Source: Auanema rhodensis (lineage: Eukaryota; Nematoda; Chromadorea; Rhabditida; Rhabditidae). From it: a stretch of 64,000 bases of DNA. The number at the start of each line of letters is the position of its first letter. The stretch's first letter is position 1. The notes beneath the pieces were generated by a model that was not told the DNA's origin, did no database searches, and saw nothing but the letters and a program-made list of their open reading frames with translations. This document shows positions 38,162 to 52,675 of this stretch, piece by piece. The position numbers were made by a program, and so were the translations under genes. The stretch lies in assembly GCA_964057225.1 (NCBI GenBank), contig OZ059898.1, positions 20,561,267 through 20,625,266 of the forward strand. The letters run 5' to 3'.

Positions 38162-40774
38162 CCTTGAAAAATGATGCATTAGTGTATGTTGAGTTTCCAT
38201 GTACACTCAACATTGCTTCCAAAAACATTTTGACAAAAATTTTTTCGAAAAATTTCAGAATAATTTAGCAAAAAGTAGATGTTTTTAGATTCCATTTTTC
38301 AAGGCAAAGACGATGGACAATGTTATTCAACGAAAAAATTATTCCTTCAGGGTGAAAATCGAGGATATAAGTGTGAACTTATATCAGTTGATATCTCGGT
38401 GCATTTTTAAGCTAGCGCAAATCTGATAACACAGATCGACGCAGCTTAAAAATCCGCAACGAATGCACTATACTACATTGAGAAACGCTTAATACAAAAA
38501 TTAGTTATGATCGTTTGAAAAATGATGCATTAGTGTATGTTGAGTTTCCATGTACACTCAACATTGCTTCCAAAAACATTTTGACAAAAATTTTTTCGAA
38601 AAATTTCAAAATAATTTAGCAAAAAGTAGATGTTTTTAAATTTTTTATTTCAAGACAAAGACGATGGACATTGTTATTCAACGAAAAAATTAATTCTTCA
38701 GGGTGAAAATCGAGGATATAAGTGTGAACTTATATCAGTTGATATCTCGGTGCATTTTTAAGCTAGCGCAAATCTGATAACACAGATCGACGCAGCTTAA
38801 AAATCCGCAACGAATGCACTATACTACATTGAGAAACGCTTAATACAAAAATTAGTTATGATCGTTTGAAAAATGATGCATTAGTGTATGTTGAGTTTCC
38901 ATGTACACTCAACATTGCTTCCAAAAACATTTTGACAAAAATTTTTTCGAAAAATTTCAAAATAATTTAGCAAAAAGTAGATGTTTTTAGATTCCTTCAT
39001 TCAAGGCAAAGACGATGGACAATGTTATTCAACGAAAAAATTAATTCTTCAGGGTGAAAATCGAGGATATAAGTGTGAACTTATATCAGTTGATATCTCG
39101 GTGCATTTTTAAGCTAGCGCAAATCTGATAACACAGATCGACGCAGCTTAAAAATCCGCATCGAATGCACTATACTACATTGAGAAACGCTTAATACAAA
39201 AATTAGTTATGATCCCTTGAAAAATGATGCATTAGTGTATGTTGAGTTTCCATGTACACTCAACATTGCTTCCAAAAACATTTTGACAAAACTTTTTTCG
39301 AAAAATTTCAAAATAATTTAGCAAAAAGTAGATGTTTTTAGATTCCTTTATTCAAGGCAAAGACGATGGACAATGTTATTCAACGAAAAAAATAATTCTT
39401 CAGGGTGAAAATCGAGGATATAAATGTGAACTTATATCAGTTGATATCTCGGTGCATTTTTAAGCTAGCGCAAATCTGATAACACAGATCGACGCAGCTT
39501 AAAAATCCGCATCGAATGCACTATACTACATTGAGAAACGCTTAATACAAAAATTAGTTATGATCGTTTGAAAAATGATGCATTAGTGTATGTTGAGTTT
39601 CCATGTACACTCAACATTGCTTCCAAAAACATTTTGACAAAAATTTTTTTGAAAAATTTCAGAATAATTTAGCAAAAAGTAGATGTTTTTAGATTCCATT
39701 TTTCAAGGCAAAGACGATGGACAATGTTATTCAACGAAAAAATTAATTCTTCAGGGTGAAAATCGAGGATATAAGTGTGAACTTATATCAGTTGATATCT
39801 CGGTGCATTTTTAAGCTAGCGCAAATCTGATAACACAGATCGGCGCAGCTTAAAAATCCGCATCGAATGCACTATACTACATTGAGAAACGCTTAATACA
39901 AAAATTAGTTATGATCCTTTGAAAAATGATGCATTAGTGTATGTTGAGTTTCCATGTACACTCAACATTGCTTCCAAAAACACTTTGACAAAAATTTTTT
40001 CGAAAAATTTCAAAATAATTTAGCGAAAAATTTCAAAATAATTTAGCAAAAAGTAGATGTTTTTAGATTCCTTTATTCAAGGCAAAGACGATGGACAATG
40101 TTATTCAACGAAAAAAATAATTCTTCAGGGTGAAAATCGAGGATATAAATGTGAACTTATATCAGTTGATATCTCGGTGCATTTTTAAGCTAGCGCAAAT
40201 CTGATAACACAGATCGACGCAGCTTAAAAATCCGCATCGAATGCACTATACTACATTGAGAAACGCTTAATACAAAAATTAGTTATGATCGTTTGAAAAA
40301 TGATGCATTAGTGTATGTTGAGTTTCCATGTACACTCAACATTGCTTCCAAAAACATTTTGACAAAAATTTTTTTGAAAAATTTCAGAATAATTTAGCAA
40401 AAAGTAGATGTTTTTAGATTCCATTTTTCAAGGCAAAGACGATGGACAATGTTATTCAACGAAAAAATTAATTCTTCAGGGTGAAAATCGAGGATATAAG
40501 TGTGAACTTATATCAGTTGATATCTCGGTGCATTTTTAAGCTAGCGCAAATCTGATAACACAGATCGGCGCAGCTTAAAAATCCGCATCGAATGCACTAT
40601 ACTACATTGAGAAACGCTTAATACAAAAATTAGTTATGATCCTTTGAAAAATGATGCATTAGTGTATGTTGAGTTTCCATGTACACTCAACATTGCTTCC
40701 AAAAACACTTTGACAAAAATTTTTTCGAAAAATTTCAAAATAATTTAGCAAAAAGTAGATGTTTTTAGATTCCT
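38162..40774. repeat. Array block M109(3')-M117(5') between the two 4.4-kb copies: C*-like, A, B, D, C, D, C
   Basis: M110 and M111 resemble M94 and M95 (both m198 A), M112 is B with gatccctt, and M113 and M115 are D with the rare m78 A. M114 and M116 are C with m178 G. This part looks assembled from neighbouring units (M93-M95 and M106-M108). M112 has a private C in aaaactttttt (about 39292). M113-M116 is a D-C dimer repeated twice, one copy carrying the 23-bp duplication. Confidence 0.75.
40001..40046. repeat. 23-bp tandem duplication at the M114/M115 boundary
   Basis: The 23-bp unit starting cgaaaaatttc and ending aatttag occurs at 40001-40023 and again at 40024-40046, making M114 374 bp. 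This is the largest indel in the window. The first unit is followed by cgaaaaa, so the junction reads tagcgaaaaa. The normal sequence there is tagcaaaaa, and M104 (36164) has the single-base variant tagcgaaaa, which would create a longer match with the upstream cgaaaaa. Confidence 0.93.
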
Positions 40775-43700
40775 TTTTTCAAGGCAAAGACGATGGACAA
40801 TGTTATTCAACGAAAAAATTATTCCTTCAGGGTGAAAATCGAGGATATAAGTGTGAACTTATATCAGTTGATATCTCGGTGCATTTTTAAGCTAGCGCAA
40901 ATCTGATAACACAGATCGACGCAGCTTAAAAATCCGCATCGAATGCACTATACTACATTGAGAAACGCTTAATACAAAAATTAGTTATGATCGTTTGAAA
41001 AATGATGCATTAGTGTATGTTGAGTTTCCATGTACACTCAACATTGCTTCCAAAAACATTTTGACAAAAATTTTTTCGAAAAATTTCAGAATAATTTAGC
41101 AAAAAGTAGATGTTTTTAGATTCCATTTTTCAAGGCAAAGACGATGGACAATGTTATTCAACGAAAAAATTATTCCTTCAGGGTGAAAATTGAGGATATA
41201 AGTGTGAACTTATATCAGTTGATATCTCGGTGCATTTTTAAGCTAGCGCAAATCTGATAACACAGATCGACGCAGCTTAAAAATCCGCATCGAATGCACT
41301 ATACTACATTGAGAAACGCTTAATACAAAAATTAGTTATGATCGTTTGAAAAATGATGCATTAGTGTATGTTGAGTTTCCATGTACACTCAACATTGCTT
41401 CCAAAAACATTTTGACAAAAATTTTTTCGAAAAATTTCAGAATAATTTAGCAAAAAGTAGATGTTTTTAGATTCCATTTTTCAAGGCAAAGACGATGGAC
41501 AATGTTATTCAACGAAAAAATTATTCCTTCAGGGTGAAAATCGAGGATATAAGTGTGAACTTATATCAGTTGATATCTCGGTGCATTTTTAAGCTAGCGC
41601 AAATCTGATAACACAGATCGACGCAGCTTAAAAATCCGCATCGAATGCACTATACTACATTGAAAAACGCTTAATACAAAAATTAGTTATGATCGTTTGA
41701 AAAATGATGCATTAGTGTATGTTGAGTTTCCATGTACACTCAACATTGCTTCCAAAAACATTTTGACAAAAATTTTTTCGAAAAATTTCAAAATAATTTA
41801 GCAAAAAGTAGATGTTTTTAGATTCCTTTATTCAAGGCAAAGACGATGGACAATGTTATTCAACGAAAAAATTAATTCTTCAGGGTGAAAATCGAGGATA
41901 TAAATGTGAACTTATATCAGTTGATATCTCGGTGCATTTTTAAGCTAGCGCAAATCTGATAACACAGATCGACGCAGCTTAAAAATCCGCATCGAATGCA
42001 CTATACTACATTGAGAAACGCTTAATACAAAAATTAGTTATGATCGTTTGAAAAATGATGCATTAGTGTATGTTGAGTTTCCATGTACACTCAACATTGC
42101 TTCCAAAAACATTTTGACAAAAATTTTTTTGAAAAATTTCAGAATAATTTAGCAAAAAGTAGATGTTTTTAGATTCCATTTTTCAAGGCAAAGACGATGG
42201 ACAATGTTATTCAACGAAAAAATTAATTCTTCAGGGTGAAAATCGAGGATATAAGTGTGAACTTATATCAGTTGATATCTCGGTGCATTTTTAAGCTAGC
42301 GCAAATCTGATAACACAGATCGGCGCAGCTTAAAAATCCGCATCGAATGCACTATACTACATTGAGAAACGCTTAATACAAAAATTAGTTATGATCCTTT
42401 GAAAAATGATGCATTAGTGTATGTTGAGTTTCCATGTACACTCAACATTGCTTCCAAAAACATTTTGACAAAAATTTTTTCGAAAAATTTCAAAATAATT
42501 TAGCAAAAAGTAGATGTTTTTAGATTCCTTTATTCAAGGCAAAGACGATGGACAATGTTATTCAACGAAAAAATTAATTCTTCAGGGTGAAAATCGAGGA
42601 TATAAATGTGAACTTATATCAGTTGATATCTCGGTGCATTTTTAAGCTAGCGCAAATCTGATAACACAGATCGACGCAGCTTAAAAATCCGCATCGAATG
42701 CACTATACTACATTGAGAAACGCTTAATACAAAAATTAGTTATGATCGTTTGAAAAATGATGCATTAGTGTATGTTGAGTTTCCATGTACACTCAACATT
42801 GCTTCCAAAAACATTTTGACAAAAATTTTTTTGAAAAATTTCAGAATAATTTAGCAAAAAGTAGATGTTTTTAGATTCCATTTTTCAAGGCAAAGACGAT
42901 GGACAATGTTATTCAACGAAAAAATTAATTCTTCAGGGTGAAAATCGAGGATATAAGTGTGAACTTATATCAGTTGATATCTCGGTGCATTTTTAAGCTA
43001 GCGCAAATCTGATAACACAGATCGGCGCAGCTTAAAAATCCGCATCGAATGCACTATACTACATTGAGAAACGCTTAATACAAAAATTAGTTATGATCCT
43101 TTGAAAAATGATGCATTAGTGTATGTTGAGTTTCCATGTACACTCAACAATGCTTCCAAAAACACTTTGACAAAAATTTTTTCGAAAAATTTCAAAATAA
43201 TTTAGCAAAAAGTAGATGTTTTTAGATTCCTTTTTTCAAGGCAAAGACGATGGACAATGTTATTCAACGAAAAAATTATTCCTTCACGGTGAAAATCGAG
43301 GATATAAGTGTGAACTTATATCAGTTGATATCTCGGTGCATTTTTAAGCTAGCGCAAATCTGATAACACAGATCGACGCAGCTTAAAAATCCGCATCGAA
43401 TGCACTATACTACATTGAGAAACGCTTAATACAAAAATTAGTTATGATCGTTTGAAAAATGATGCATTAGTGTATGTTGAGTTTCCATGTACACTCAACA
43501 TTGCTTCCAAAAACATTTTGACAAAAATTTTTTCGAAAAATTTCAAAATAATTTAGCAAAAAGTAGATGTTTTTAGATTCCATTTTTCAAGGCAAAGACG
43601 ATGGACATTGTTATTCAACGAAAAAATTAATTCTTCAGGGTGAAAATCGAGGATATAAGTGTGAACTTATATCAGTTGATATCTCGGTGCATTTTTAAGC

Positions 43701-45204
43701 TAGCGCAAATCTGATAACACAGATCGACGCAGCTTAAAAATCCGCAACGAATGCACTATACTACATTGAGAAACGCTTAATACAAAAATTAGTTATGATC
43801 GTTTGAAAAATGATGCATTAGTGTATGTTGAGTTTCCATGTACACTCAACATTGCTTCCAAAAACATTTTGACAAAAATTTTTTCGAAAAATTTCAAAAT
43901 AATTTAGCAAAAAGTAGATGTTTTTAGATTCCTTCATTCAAGGCAAAGACGATGGACAATGTTATTCAACGAAAAAATTAATTCTTCAGGGTGAAAATCG
44001 AGGATATAAGTGTGAACTTATATCAGTTGATATCTCGGTGCATTTTTAAGCTAGCGCAAATCTGATAACACAGATCGACGCAGCTTAAAAATCCGCATCG
44101 AATGCACTATACTACATTGAGAAACGCTTAATACAAAAATTAGTTATGATCCCTTGAAAAATGATGCATTAGTGTATGTTGAGTTTCCATGTACACTCAA
44201 CATTGCTTCCAAAAACATTTTGACAAAAATTTTTTCGAAAAATTTCAAAATAATTTAGCAAAAAGTAGATGTTTTTAGATTCCTTTATTCAAGGCAAAGA
44301 CGATGGACAATGTTATTCAACGAAAAAAATAATTCTTCAGGGTGAAAATCGAGGATATAAATGTGAACTTATATCAGTTGATATCTCGGTGCATTTTTAA
44401 GCTAGCGCAAATCTGATAACACAGATCGACGCAGCTTAAAAATCCGCATCGAATGCACTATACTACATTGAGAAACGCTTAATACAAAAATTAGTTATGA
44501 TCGTTTGAAAAATGATGCATTAGTGTATGTTGAGTTTCCATGTACACTCAACATTGCTTCCAAAAACATTTTGACAAAAATTTTTTTGAAAAATTTCAGA
44601 ATAATTTAGCAAAAAGTAGATGTTTTTAGATTCCATTTTTCAAGGCAAAGACGATGGACAATGTTATTCAACGAAAAAATTAATTCTTCAGGGTGAAAAT
44701 CGAGGATATAAGTGTGAACTTATATCAGTTGATATCTCGGTGCATTTTTAAGCTAGCGCAAATCTGATAACACAGATCGGCGCAGCTTAAAAATCCGCAT
44801 CGAATGCACTATACTACATTGAGAAACGCTTAATACAAAAATTAGTTATGATCCTTTGAAAAATGATGCATTAGTGTATGTTGAGTTTCCATGTACACTC
44901 AACAATGCTTCCAAAAACACTTTGACAAAAATTTTTTCGAAAAATTTCAAAATAATTTAGCAAAAAGTAGATGTTTTTAGATTCCTTTTTTCAAGGCAAA
45001 GACGATGGACAATGTTATTCAACGAAAAAATTATTCCTTCACGGTGAAAATCGAGGATATAAGTGTGAACTTATATCAGTTGATATCTCGGTGCATTTTT
45101 AAGCTAGCGCAAATCTGATAACACAGATCGACGCAGCTTAAAAATCCGCATCGAATGCACTATACTACATTGAGAAACGCTTAATACAAAAATTAGTTAT
45201 GATC
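40775..45204. repeat. 4,430-bp duplicated block, copy 2 (M117-M129)
   Basis: The types and markers of copy 1 recur: m99 T at 41191, m221 A at 41664, and m78 A at 44329. Positions corresponding to 35141 and 36164 have the common bases here. M117 begins as E (t at m33) but from there matches M97, including cagggt at m87-92, cga at m336 and cagaat at m348. The left edge is therefore at about m34. Confidence 0.85.
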
Positions 45205-48200
45205 GTTTGAAAAATGATGCATTAGTGTATGTTGAGTTTCCATGTACACTCAACATTGCTTCCAAAAACATTTTGACAAAAATTTTTTCGAAAAATTTCA
45301 AAATAATTTAGCAAAAAGTAGATGTTTTTAAATTTTTTATTTCAAGACAAAGACGATGGACATTGTTATTCAACGAAAAAATTAATTCTTCAGGGTGAAA
45401 ATCGAGGATATAAGTGTGAACTTATATCAGTTGATATCTCGGTGCATTTTTAAGCTAGCGCAAATCTGATAACACAGATCGACGCAGCTTAAAAATCCGC
45501 ATCGAATGCACTATACTACATTGAGAAACGCTTAATACAAAAATTAGTTATGATCGTTTGAAAAATGATGCATTAGTGTATGTTGAGTTTCCATGTACAC
45601 TCAACATTGCTTCCAAAAACATTTTGACAAAAATTTTTTCGAAAAATTTCAAAATAATTTAGCAAAAAGTAGATGTTTTTAGATTCCATTTTTCAAGGCA
45701 AAGACGATGGACATTGTTATTCAACGAAAAAATTAATTCTTCAGGGTGAAAATCGAGGATATAAGTGTGAACTTATATCAGTTGATATCTCGGTGCATTT
45801 TTAAGCTAGCGCAAATCTGATAACACAGATCGACGCAGCTTAAAAATCCGCAACGAATGCACTATACTACATTGAGAAACGCTTAATACAAAAATTAGTT
45901 ATGATCGTTTGAAAAATGATGCATTAGTGTATGTTGAGTTTCCATGTACACTCAACATTGCTTCCAAAAACATTTTGACAAAAATTTTTTCGAAAAATTT
46001 CAAAATAATTTAGCAAAAAGTAGATGTTTTTAGATTCCTTCATTCAAGACAAAGACGATGGACAATGTTATTCAACGAAAAAATTAATTCTTCAGGGTGA
46101 AAATCGAGGATATAAGTGTGAACTTATATCAGTTGATATCTCGGTGCATTTTTAAGCTAGCGCAAATCTGATAACACAGATCGACGCAGCTTAAAAATCC
46201 GCATCGAATGCACTATACTACATTGAGAAACGCTTAATACAAAAATTAGTTATGATCGTTTGAAAAATGATGCATTAGTGTATGTTGAGTTTCCATGTAC
46301 ACTCAACATTGCTTCCAAAAACATTTTGACAAAAATTTTTTTGAAAAATTTCAGAATAATTTAGCAAAAAGTAGATGTTTTTAGATTCCATTTTTCAAGG
46401 CAAAGACGATGGACAATGTTATTCAACGAAAAAATTAATTCTTCAGGGTGAAAATCGAGGATATAAGTGTGAACTTATATCAGTTGATATCTCGGTGCAT
46501 TTTTAAGCTAGCGCAAATCTGATAACACAGATCGGCGCAGCTTAAAAATCCGCATCGAATGCACTATACTACATTGAGAAACGCTTAATACAAAAATTAG
46601 TTATGATCCTTTGAAAAATGATGCATTAGTGTATGTTGAGTTTCCATGTACACTCAACAATGCTTCCAAAAACACTTTGACAAAAATTTTTTCGAAAAAT
46701 TTCAAAATAATTTAGCAAAAAGTAGATGTTTTTAGATTCCTTTTTTCAAGGCAAAGACGATGGACAATGTTATTCAACGAAAAAATTATTCCTTCACGGT
46801 GAAAATCGAGGATATAAGTGTGAACTTATATCAGTTGATATCTCGGTGCATTTTTAAGCTAGCGCAAATCTGATAACACAGATCGACGCAGCTTAAAAAT
46901 CCGCATCGAATGCACTATACTACATTGAGAAACGCTTAATACAAAAATTAGTTATGATCGTTTGAAAAATGATGCATTAGTGTATGTTGAGTTTCCATGT
47001 ACACTCAACATTGCTTCCAAAAACATTTTGACAAAAATTTTTTCGAAAAATTTCAAAATAATTTAGCAAAAAGTAGATGTTTTTAGATTCCATTTTTCAA
47101 GGCAAAGACGATGGACATTGTTATTCAACGAAAAAATTAATTCTTCAGGGTGAAAATCGAGGATATAAGTGTGAACTTATATCAGTTGATATCTCGGTGC
47201 ATTTTTAAGCTAGCGCAAATCTGATAACACAGATCGACGCAGCTTAAAAATCCGCAACGAATGCACTATACTACATTGAGAAACGCTTAATACAAAAATT
47301 AGTTATGATCGTTTGAAAAATGATGCATTAGTGTATGTTGAGTTTCCATGTACACTCAACATTGCTTCCAAAAACATTTTGACAAAAATTTTTTCGAAAA
47401 ATTTCAAAATAATTTAGCAAAAAGTAGATGTTTTTAGATTCCTTCATTCAAGGCAAAGACGATGGACAATGTTATTCAACGAAAAAATTAATTCTTCAGG
47501 GTGAAAATCGAGGATATAAGTGTGAACTTATATCAGTTGATATCTCGGTGCATTTTTAAGCTAGCGCAAATCTGATAACACAGATCGGCGCAGCTTAAAA
47601 ATCCGCATCGAATGCACTATACTACATTGAGAAACGCTTAATACAAAAATTAGTTATGATCCTTTGAAAAATGATGCATTAGTGTATGTTGAGTTTCCAT
47701 GTACACTCAACAATGCTTCCAAAAACACTTTGACAAAAATTTTTTCGAAAAATTTCAAAATAATTTAGCAAAAAGTAGATGTTTTTAGATTCCTTTTTTC
47801 AAGGCAAAGACGATGGACAATGTTATTCAACGAAAAAATTATTCCTTCACGGTGAAAATCGAGGATATAAGTGTGAACTTATATCAGTTGATATCTCGGT
47901 GCATTTTTAAGCTAGCGCAAATCTGATAACACAGATCGACGCAGCTTAAAAATCCGCATCGAATGCACTATACTACATTGAGAAACGCTTAATACAAAAA
48001 TTAGTTATGATCCTTTGAAAAATGATGCATTAGTGTATGTTGAGTTTCCATGTACACTCAACATTGCTTCCAAAAACATTTTGACAAAAATTTTTTCGAA
48101 AAATTTCAAAATAATTTAGCAAAAAGTAGATGTTTTTAAATTTTTTATTTCAAGACAAAGACGATGGACATTGTTATTCAACGAAAAAATTAATTCTTCA

Positions 48201-50569
48201 GGGTGAAAATCGAGGATATAAGTGTGAACTTATATCAGTTGATATCTCGGTGCATTTTTAAGCTAGCGCAAATCTGATAACACAGATCGACGCAGCTTAA
48301 AAATCCGCATCGAATGCACTATACTACATTGAGAAACGCTTAATACAAAAATTAGTTATGATCGTTTGAAAAATGATGCATTAGTGTATGTTGAGTTTCC
48401 ATGTACACTCAACATTGCTTCCAAAAACATTTTGACAAAAATTTTTTCGAAAAATTTCAAAATAATTTAGCAAAAAGTAGATGTTTTTAGATTCCATTTT
48501 TCAAGGCAAAGACGATGGACATTGTTATTCAACGAAAAAATTAATTCTTCAGGGTGAAAATCGAGGATATAAGTGTGAACTTATATCAGTTGATATCTCG
48601 GTGCATTTTTAAGCTAGCGCAAATCTGATAACACAGATCGACGCAGCTTAAAAATCCGCAACGAATGCACTATACTACATTGAGAAACGCTTAATACAAA
48701 AATTAGTTATGATCGTTTGAAAAATGATGCATTAGTGTATGTTGAGTTTCCATGTACACTCAACATTGCTTCCAAAAACATTTTGACAAAAATTTTTTCG
48801 AAAAATTTCAAAATAATTTAGCAAAAAGTAGATGTTTTTAGATTCCTTCATTCAAGGCAAAGACGATGGACAATGTTATTCAACGAAAAAATTAATTCTT
48901 CAGGGTGAAAATCGAGGATATAAGTGTGAACTTATATCAGTTGATATCTCGGTGCATTTTTAAGCTAGCGCAAATCTGATAACACAGATCGGCGCAGCTT
49001 AAAAATCCGCATCGAATGCACTATACTACATTGAGAAACGCTTAATACAAAAATTAGTTATGATCCTTTGAAAAATGATGCATTAGTGTATGTTGAGTTT
49101 CCATGTACACTCAACAATGCTTCCAAAAACACTTTGACAAAAATTTTTTCGAAAAATTTCAAAATAATTTAGCAAAAAGTAGATGTTTTTAGATTCCTTT
49201 TTTCAAGGCAAAGACGATGGACAATGTTATTCAACGAAAAAATTATTCCTTCACGGTGAAAATCGAGGATATAAGTGTGAACTTATATCAGTTGATATCT
49301 CGGTGCATTTTTAAGCTAGCGCAAATCTGATAACACAGATCGACGCAGCTTAAAAATCCGCATCGAATGCACTATACTACATTGAGAAACGCTTAATACA
49401 AAAATTAGTTATGATCGTTTGAAAAATGATGCATTAGTGTATGTTGAGTTTCCATGTACACTCAACATTGCTTCCAAAAACATTTTGACAAAAATTTTTT
49501 CGAAAAATTTCAAAATAATTTAGCAAAAAGTAGATGTTTTTAAATTTTTTATTTCAAGACAAAGACGATGGACATTGTTATTCAACGAAAAAATTAATTC
49601 TTCAGGGTGAAAATCGAGGATATAAGTGTGAACTTATATCAGTTGATATCTCGGTGCATTTTTAAGCTAGCGCAAATCTGATAACACAGATCGACGCAGC
49701 TTAAAAATCCGCATCGAATGCACTATACTACATTGAGAAACGCTTAATACAAAAATTAGTTATGATCGTTTGAAAAATGATGCATTAGTGTATGTTGAGT
49801 TTCCATGTACACTCAACATTGCTTCCAAAAACATTTTGACAAAAATTTTTTCGAAAAATTTCAAAATAATTTAGCAAAAAGTAGATGTTTTTAGATTCCA
49901 TTTTTCAAGGCAAAGACGATGGACATTGTTATTCAACGAAAAAATTAATTCTTCAGGGTGAAAATCGAGGATATAAGTGTGAACTTATATCAGTTGATAT
50001 CTCGGTGCATTTTTAAGCTAGCGCAAATCTGATAACACAGATCGACGCAGCTTAAAAATCCGCAACGAATGCACTATACTACATTGAGAAACGCTTAATA
50101 CAAAAATTAGTTATGATCGTTTGAAAAATGATGCATTAGTGTATGTTGAGTTTCCATGTACACTCAACATTGCTTCCAAAAACATTTTGACAAAAATTTT
50201 TTCGAAAAATTTCAAAATAATTTAGCAAAAAGTAGATGTTTTTAGATTCCTTCATTCAAGGCAAAGACGATGGACAATGTTATTCAACGAAAAAATTAAT
50301 TCTTCAGGGTGAAAATCGAGGATATAAGTGTGAACTTATATCAGTTGATATCTCGGTGCATTTTTAAGCTAGCGCAAATCTGATAACACAGATCGACGCA
50401 GCTTAAAAATCCGCATCGAATGCACTATACTACATTGAGAAACGCTTAATACAAAAATTAGTTTTGATCGTTTGAAAAATGATGCATTAGTGTATGTTGA
50501 GTTTCCATGTACACTCAACATTGCTTCCAAAAACATTTTGACAAAAATTTTTTTGAAAAATTTCAGAAT
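45205..50569. repeat. Array block M129-M144: E-A-C*-B tetramers (1,404 bp) and variants
   Basis: Types are E-A-C*-B-C-E-C*-B-E-A-C*-B-E-A-C*-B. M137-M140 and M141-M144 are two E-A-C*-B units, 1,404 bp apart. M136 and M140 are B with the m178 G / m252 C / m303 A / m318 C set, a combination elsewhere found on C monomers, so both are B/C hybrids. M132 and M144 are B with m336 T / m348 G and are followed by C (in M132 the segment ends caagac). M144 has a private tt in gttttgatcg (m246 T). Confidence 0.8.
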
Positions 50570-52675
50570 AATTTAGCAAAAAGTAGATGTTTTTAGATTC
50601 CATTTTTCAAGGCAAAGACGATGGACAATGTTATTCAACGAAAAAATTAATTCTTCAGGGTGAAAATCGAGGATATAAGTGTGAACTTATATCAGTTGAT
50701 ATCTCGGTGCATTTTTAAGCTAGCGCAAATCTGATAACACAGATCGGCGCAGCTTAAAAATCCGCATCGAATGCACTATACTACATTGAGAAACGCTTAA
50801 TACAAAAATTAGTTATGATCCTTTGAAAAATGATGCATTAGTGTATGTTGAGTTTCCATGTACACTCAACAATGCTTCCAAAAACACTTTGACAAAAATT
50901 TTTTCGAAAAATTTCAAAATAATTTAGCAAAAAGTAGATGTTTTTAGATTCCTTTTTTCAAGGCAAAGACGATGGACAATGTTATTCAACGAAAAAATTA
51001 TTCCTTCACGGTGAAAATCGAGGATATAAGTGTGAACTTATATCAGTTGATATCTCGGTGCATTTTTAAGCTAGCGCAAATCTGATAACACAGATCGACG
51101 CAGCTTAAAAATCCGCATCGAATGCACTATACTACATTGAGAAACGCTTAATACAAAAATTAGTTATGATCGTTTGAAAAATGATGCATTAGTGTATGTT
51201 GAGTTTCCATGTACACTCAACATTGCTTCCAAAAACATTTTGACAAAAATTTTTTTGAAAAATTTCAGAATAATTTAGCAAAAAGTAGATGTTTTTAGAT
51301 TCCATTTTTCAAGGCAAAGACGATGGACAATGTTATTCAACGAAAAAATTAATTCTTCAGGGTGAAAATCGAGGATATAAGTGTGAACTTATATCAGTTG
51401 ATATCTCGGTGCATTTTTAAGCTAGCGCAAATCTGATAACACAGATCGGCGCAGCTTAAAAATCCGCATCGAATGCACTATACTACATTGAGAAACGCTT
51501 AATACAAAAATTAGTTATGATCCTTTGAAAAATGATGCATTAGTGTATGTTGAGTTTCCATGTACACTCAACAATGCTTCCAAAAACACTTTGACAAAAA
51601 TTTTTTCGAAAAATTTCAAAATAATTTAGCAAAAAGTAGATGTTTTTAGATTCCTTTTTTCAAGGCAAAGACGATGGACAATGTTATTCAACGAAAAAAT
51701 TATTCCTTCACGGTGAAAATCGAGGATATAAGTGTGAACTTATATCAGTTGATATCTCGGTGCATTTTTAAGCTAGCGCAAATCTGATAACACAGATCGA
51801 CGCAGCTTAAAAATCCGCATCGAATGCACTATACTACATTGAGAAACGCTTAATACAAAAATTAGTTATGATCGTTTGAAAAATGATGCATTAGTGTATG
51901 TTGAGTTTCCATGTACACTCAACATTGCTTCCAAAAACATTTTGACAAAAATTTTTTTGAAAAATTTCAGAATAATTTAGCAAAAAGTAGATGTTTTTAG
52001 ATTCCATTTTTCAAGGCAAAGACGATGGACAATGTTATTCAACGAAAAAATTAATTCTTCAGGGTGAAAATCGAGGATATAAGTGTGAACTTATATCAGT
52101 TGATATCTCGGTGCATTTTTAAGCTAGCGCAAATCTGATAACACAGATCGGCGCAGCTTAAAAATCCGCATCGAATGCACTATACTACATTGAGAAACGC
52201 TTAATACAAAAATTAGTTATGATCCTTTGAAAAATGATGCATTAGTGTATGTTGAGTTTCCATGTACACTCAACAATGCTTCCAAAAACACTTTGACAAA
52301 AATTTTTTCGAAAAATTTCAAAATAATTTAGCAAAAAGTAGATGTTTTTAGATTCCTTTTTTCAAGGCAAAGACGATGGACAATGTTATTCAACGAAAAA
52401 ATTATTCCTTCACGGTGAAAATCGAGGATATAAGTGTGAACTTATATCAGTTGATATCTCGGTGCATTTTTAAGCTAGCGCAAATCTGATAACACAGATC
52501 GACGCAGCTTAAAAATCCGCATCGAATGCACTATACTACATTGAGAAACGCTTAATACAAAAATTAGTTATGATCGTTTGAAAAATGATGCATTAGTGTA
52601 TGTTGAGTTTCCATGTACACTCAACATTGCTTCCAAAAACATTTTGACAAAAATTTTTTCGAAAAATTTCAAAAT
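50570..52675. repeat. Three tandem C-E dimers of 702 bp (M145-M150)
   Basis: Units are 50570-51271, 51272-51973 and 51974-52675. Each is C with m178 G, m252 C, m303 A, m318 C, then E with m89 C. In the first two, the E monomer ends with m336 T / m348 G, unusual for E and matching the end of M144. The third E (M150) ends normally (m336 C / m348 A). The dimer therefore expanded by exchange inside E monomers, between m89 and m336. Confidence 0.87.
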
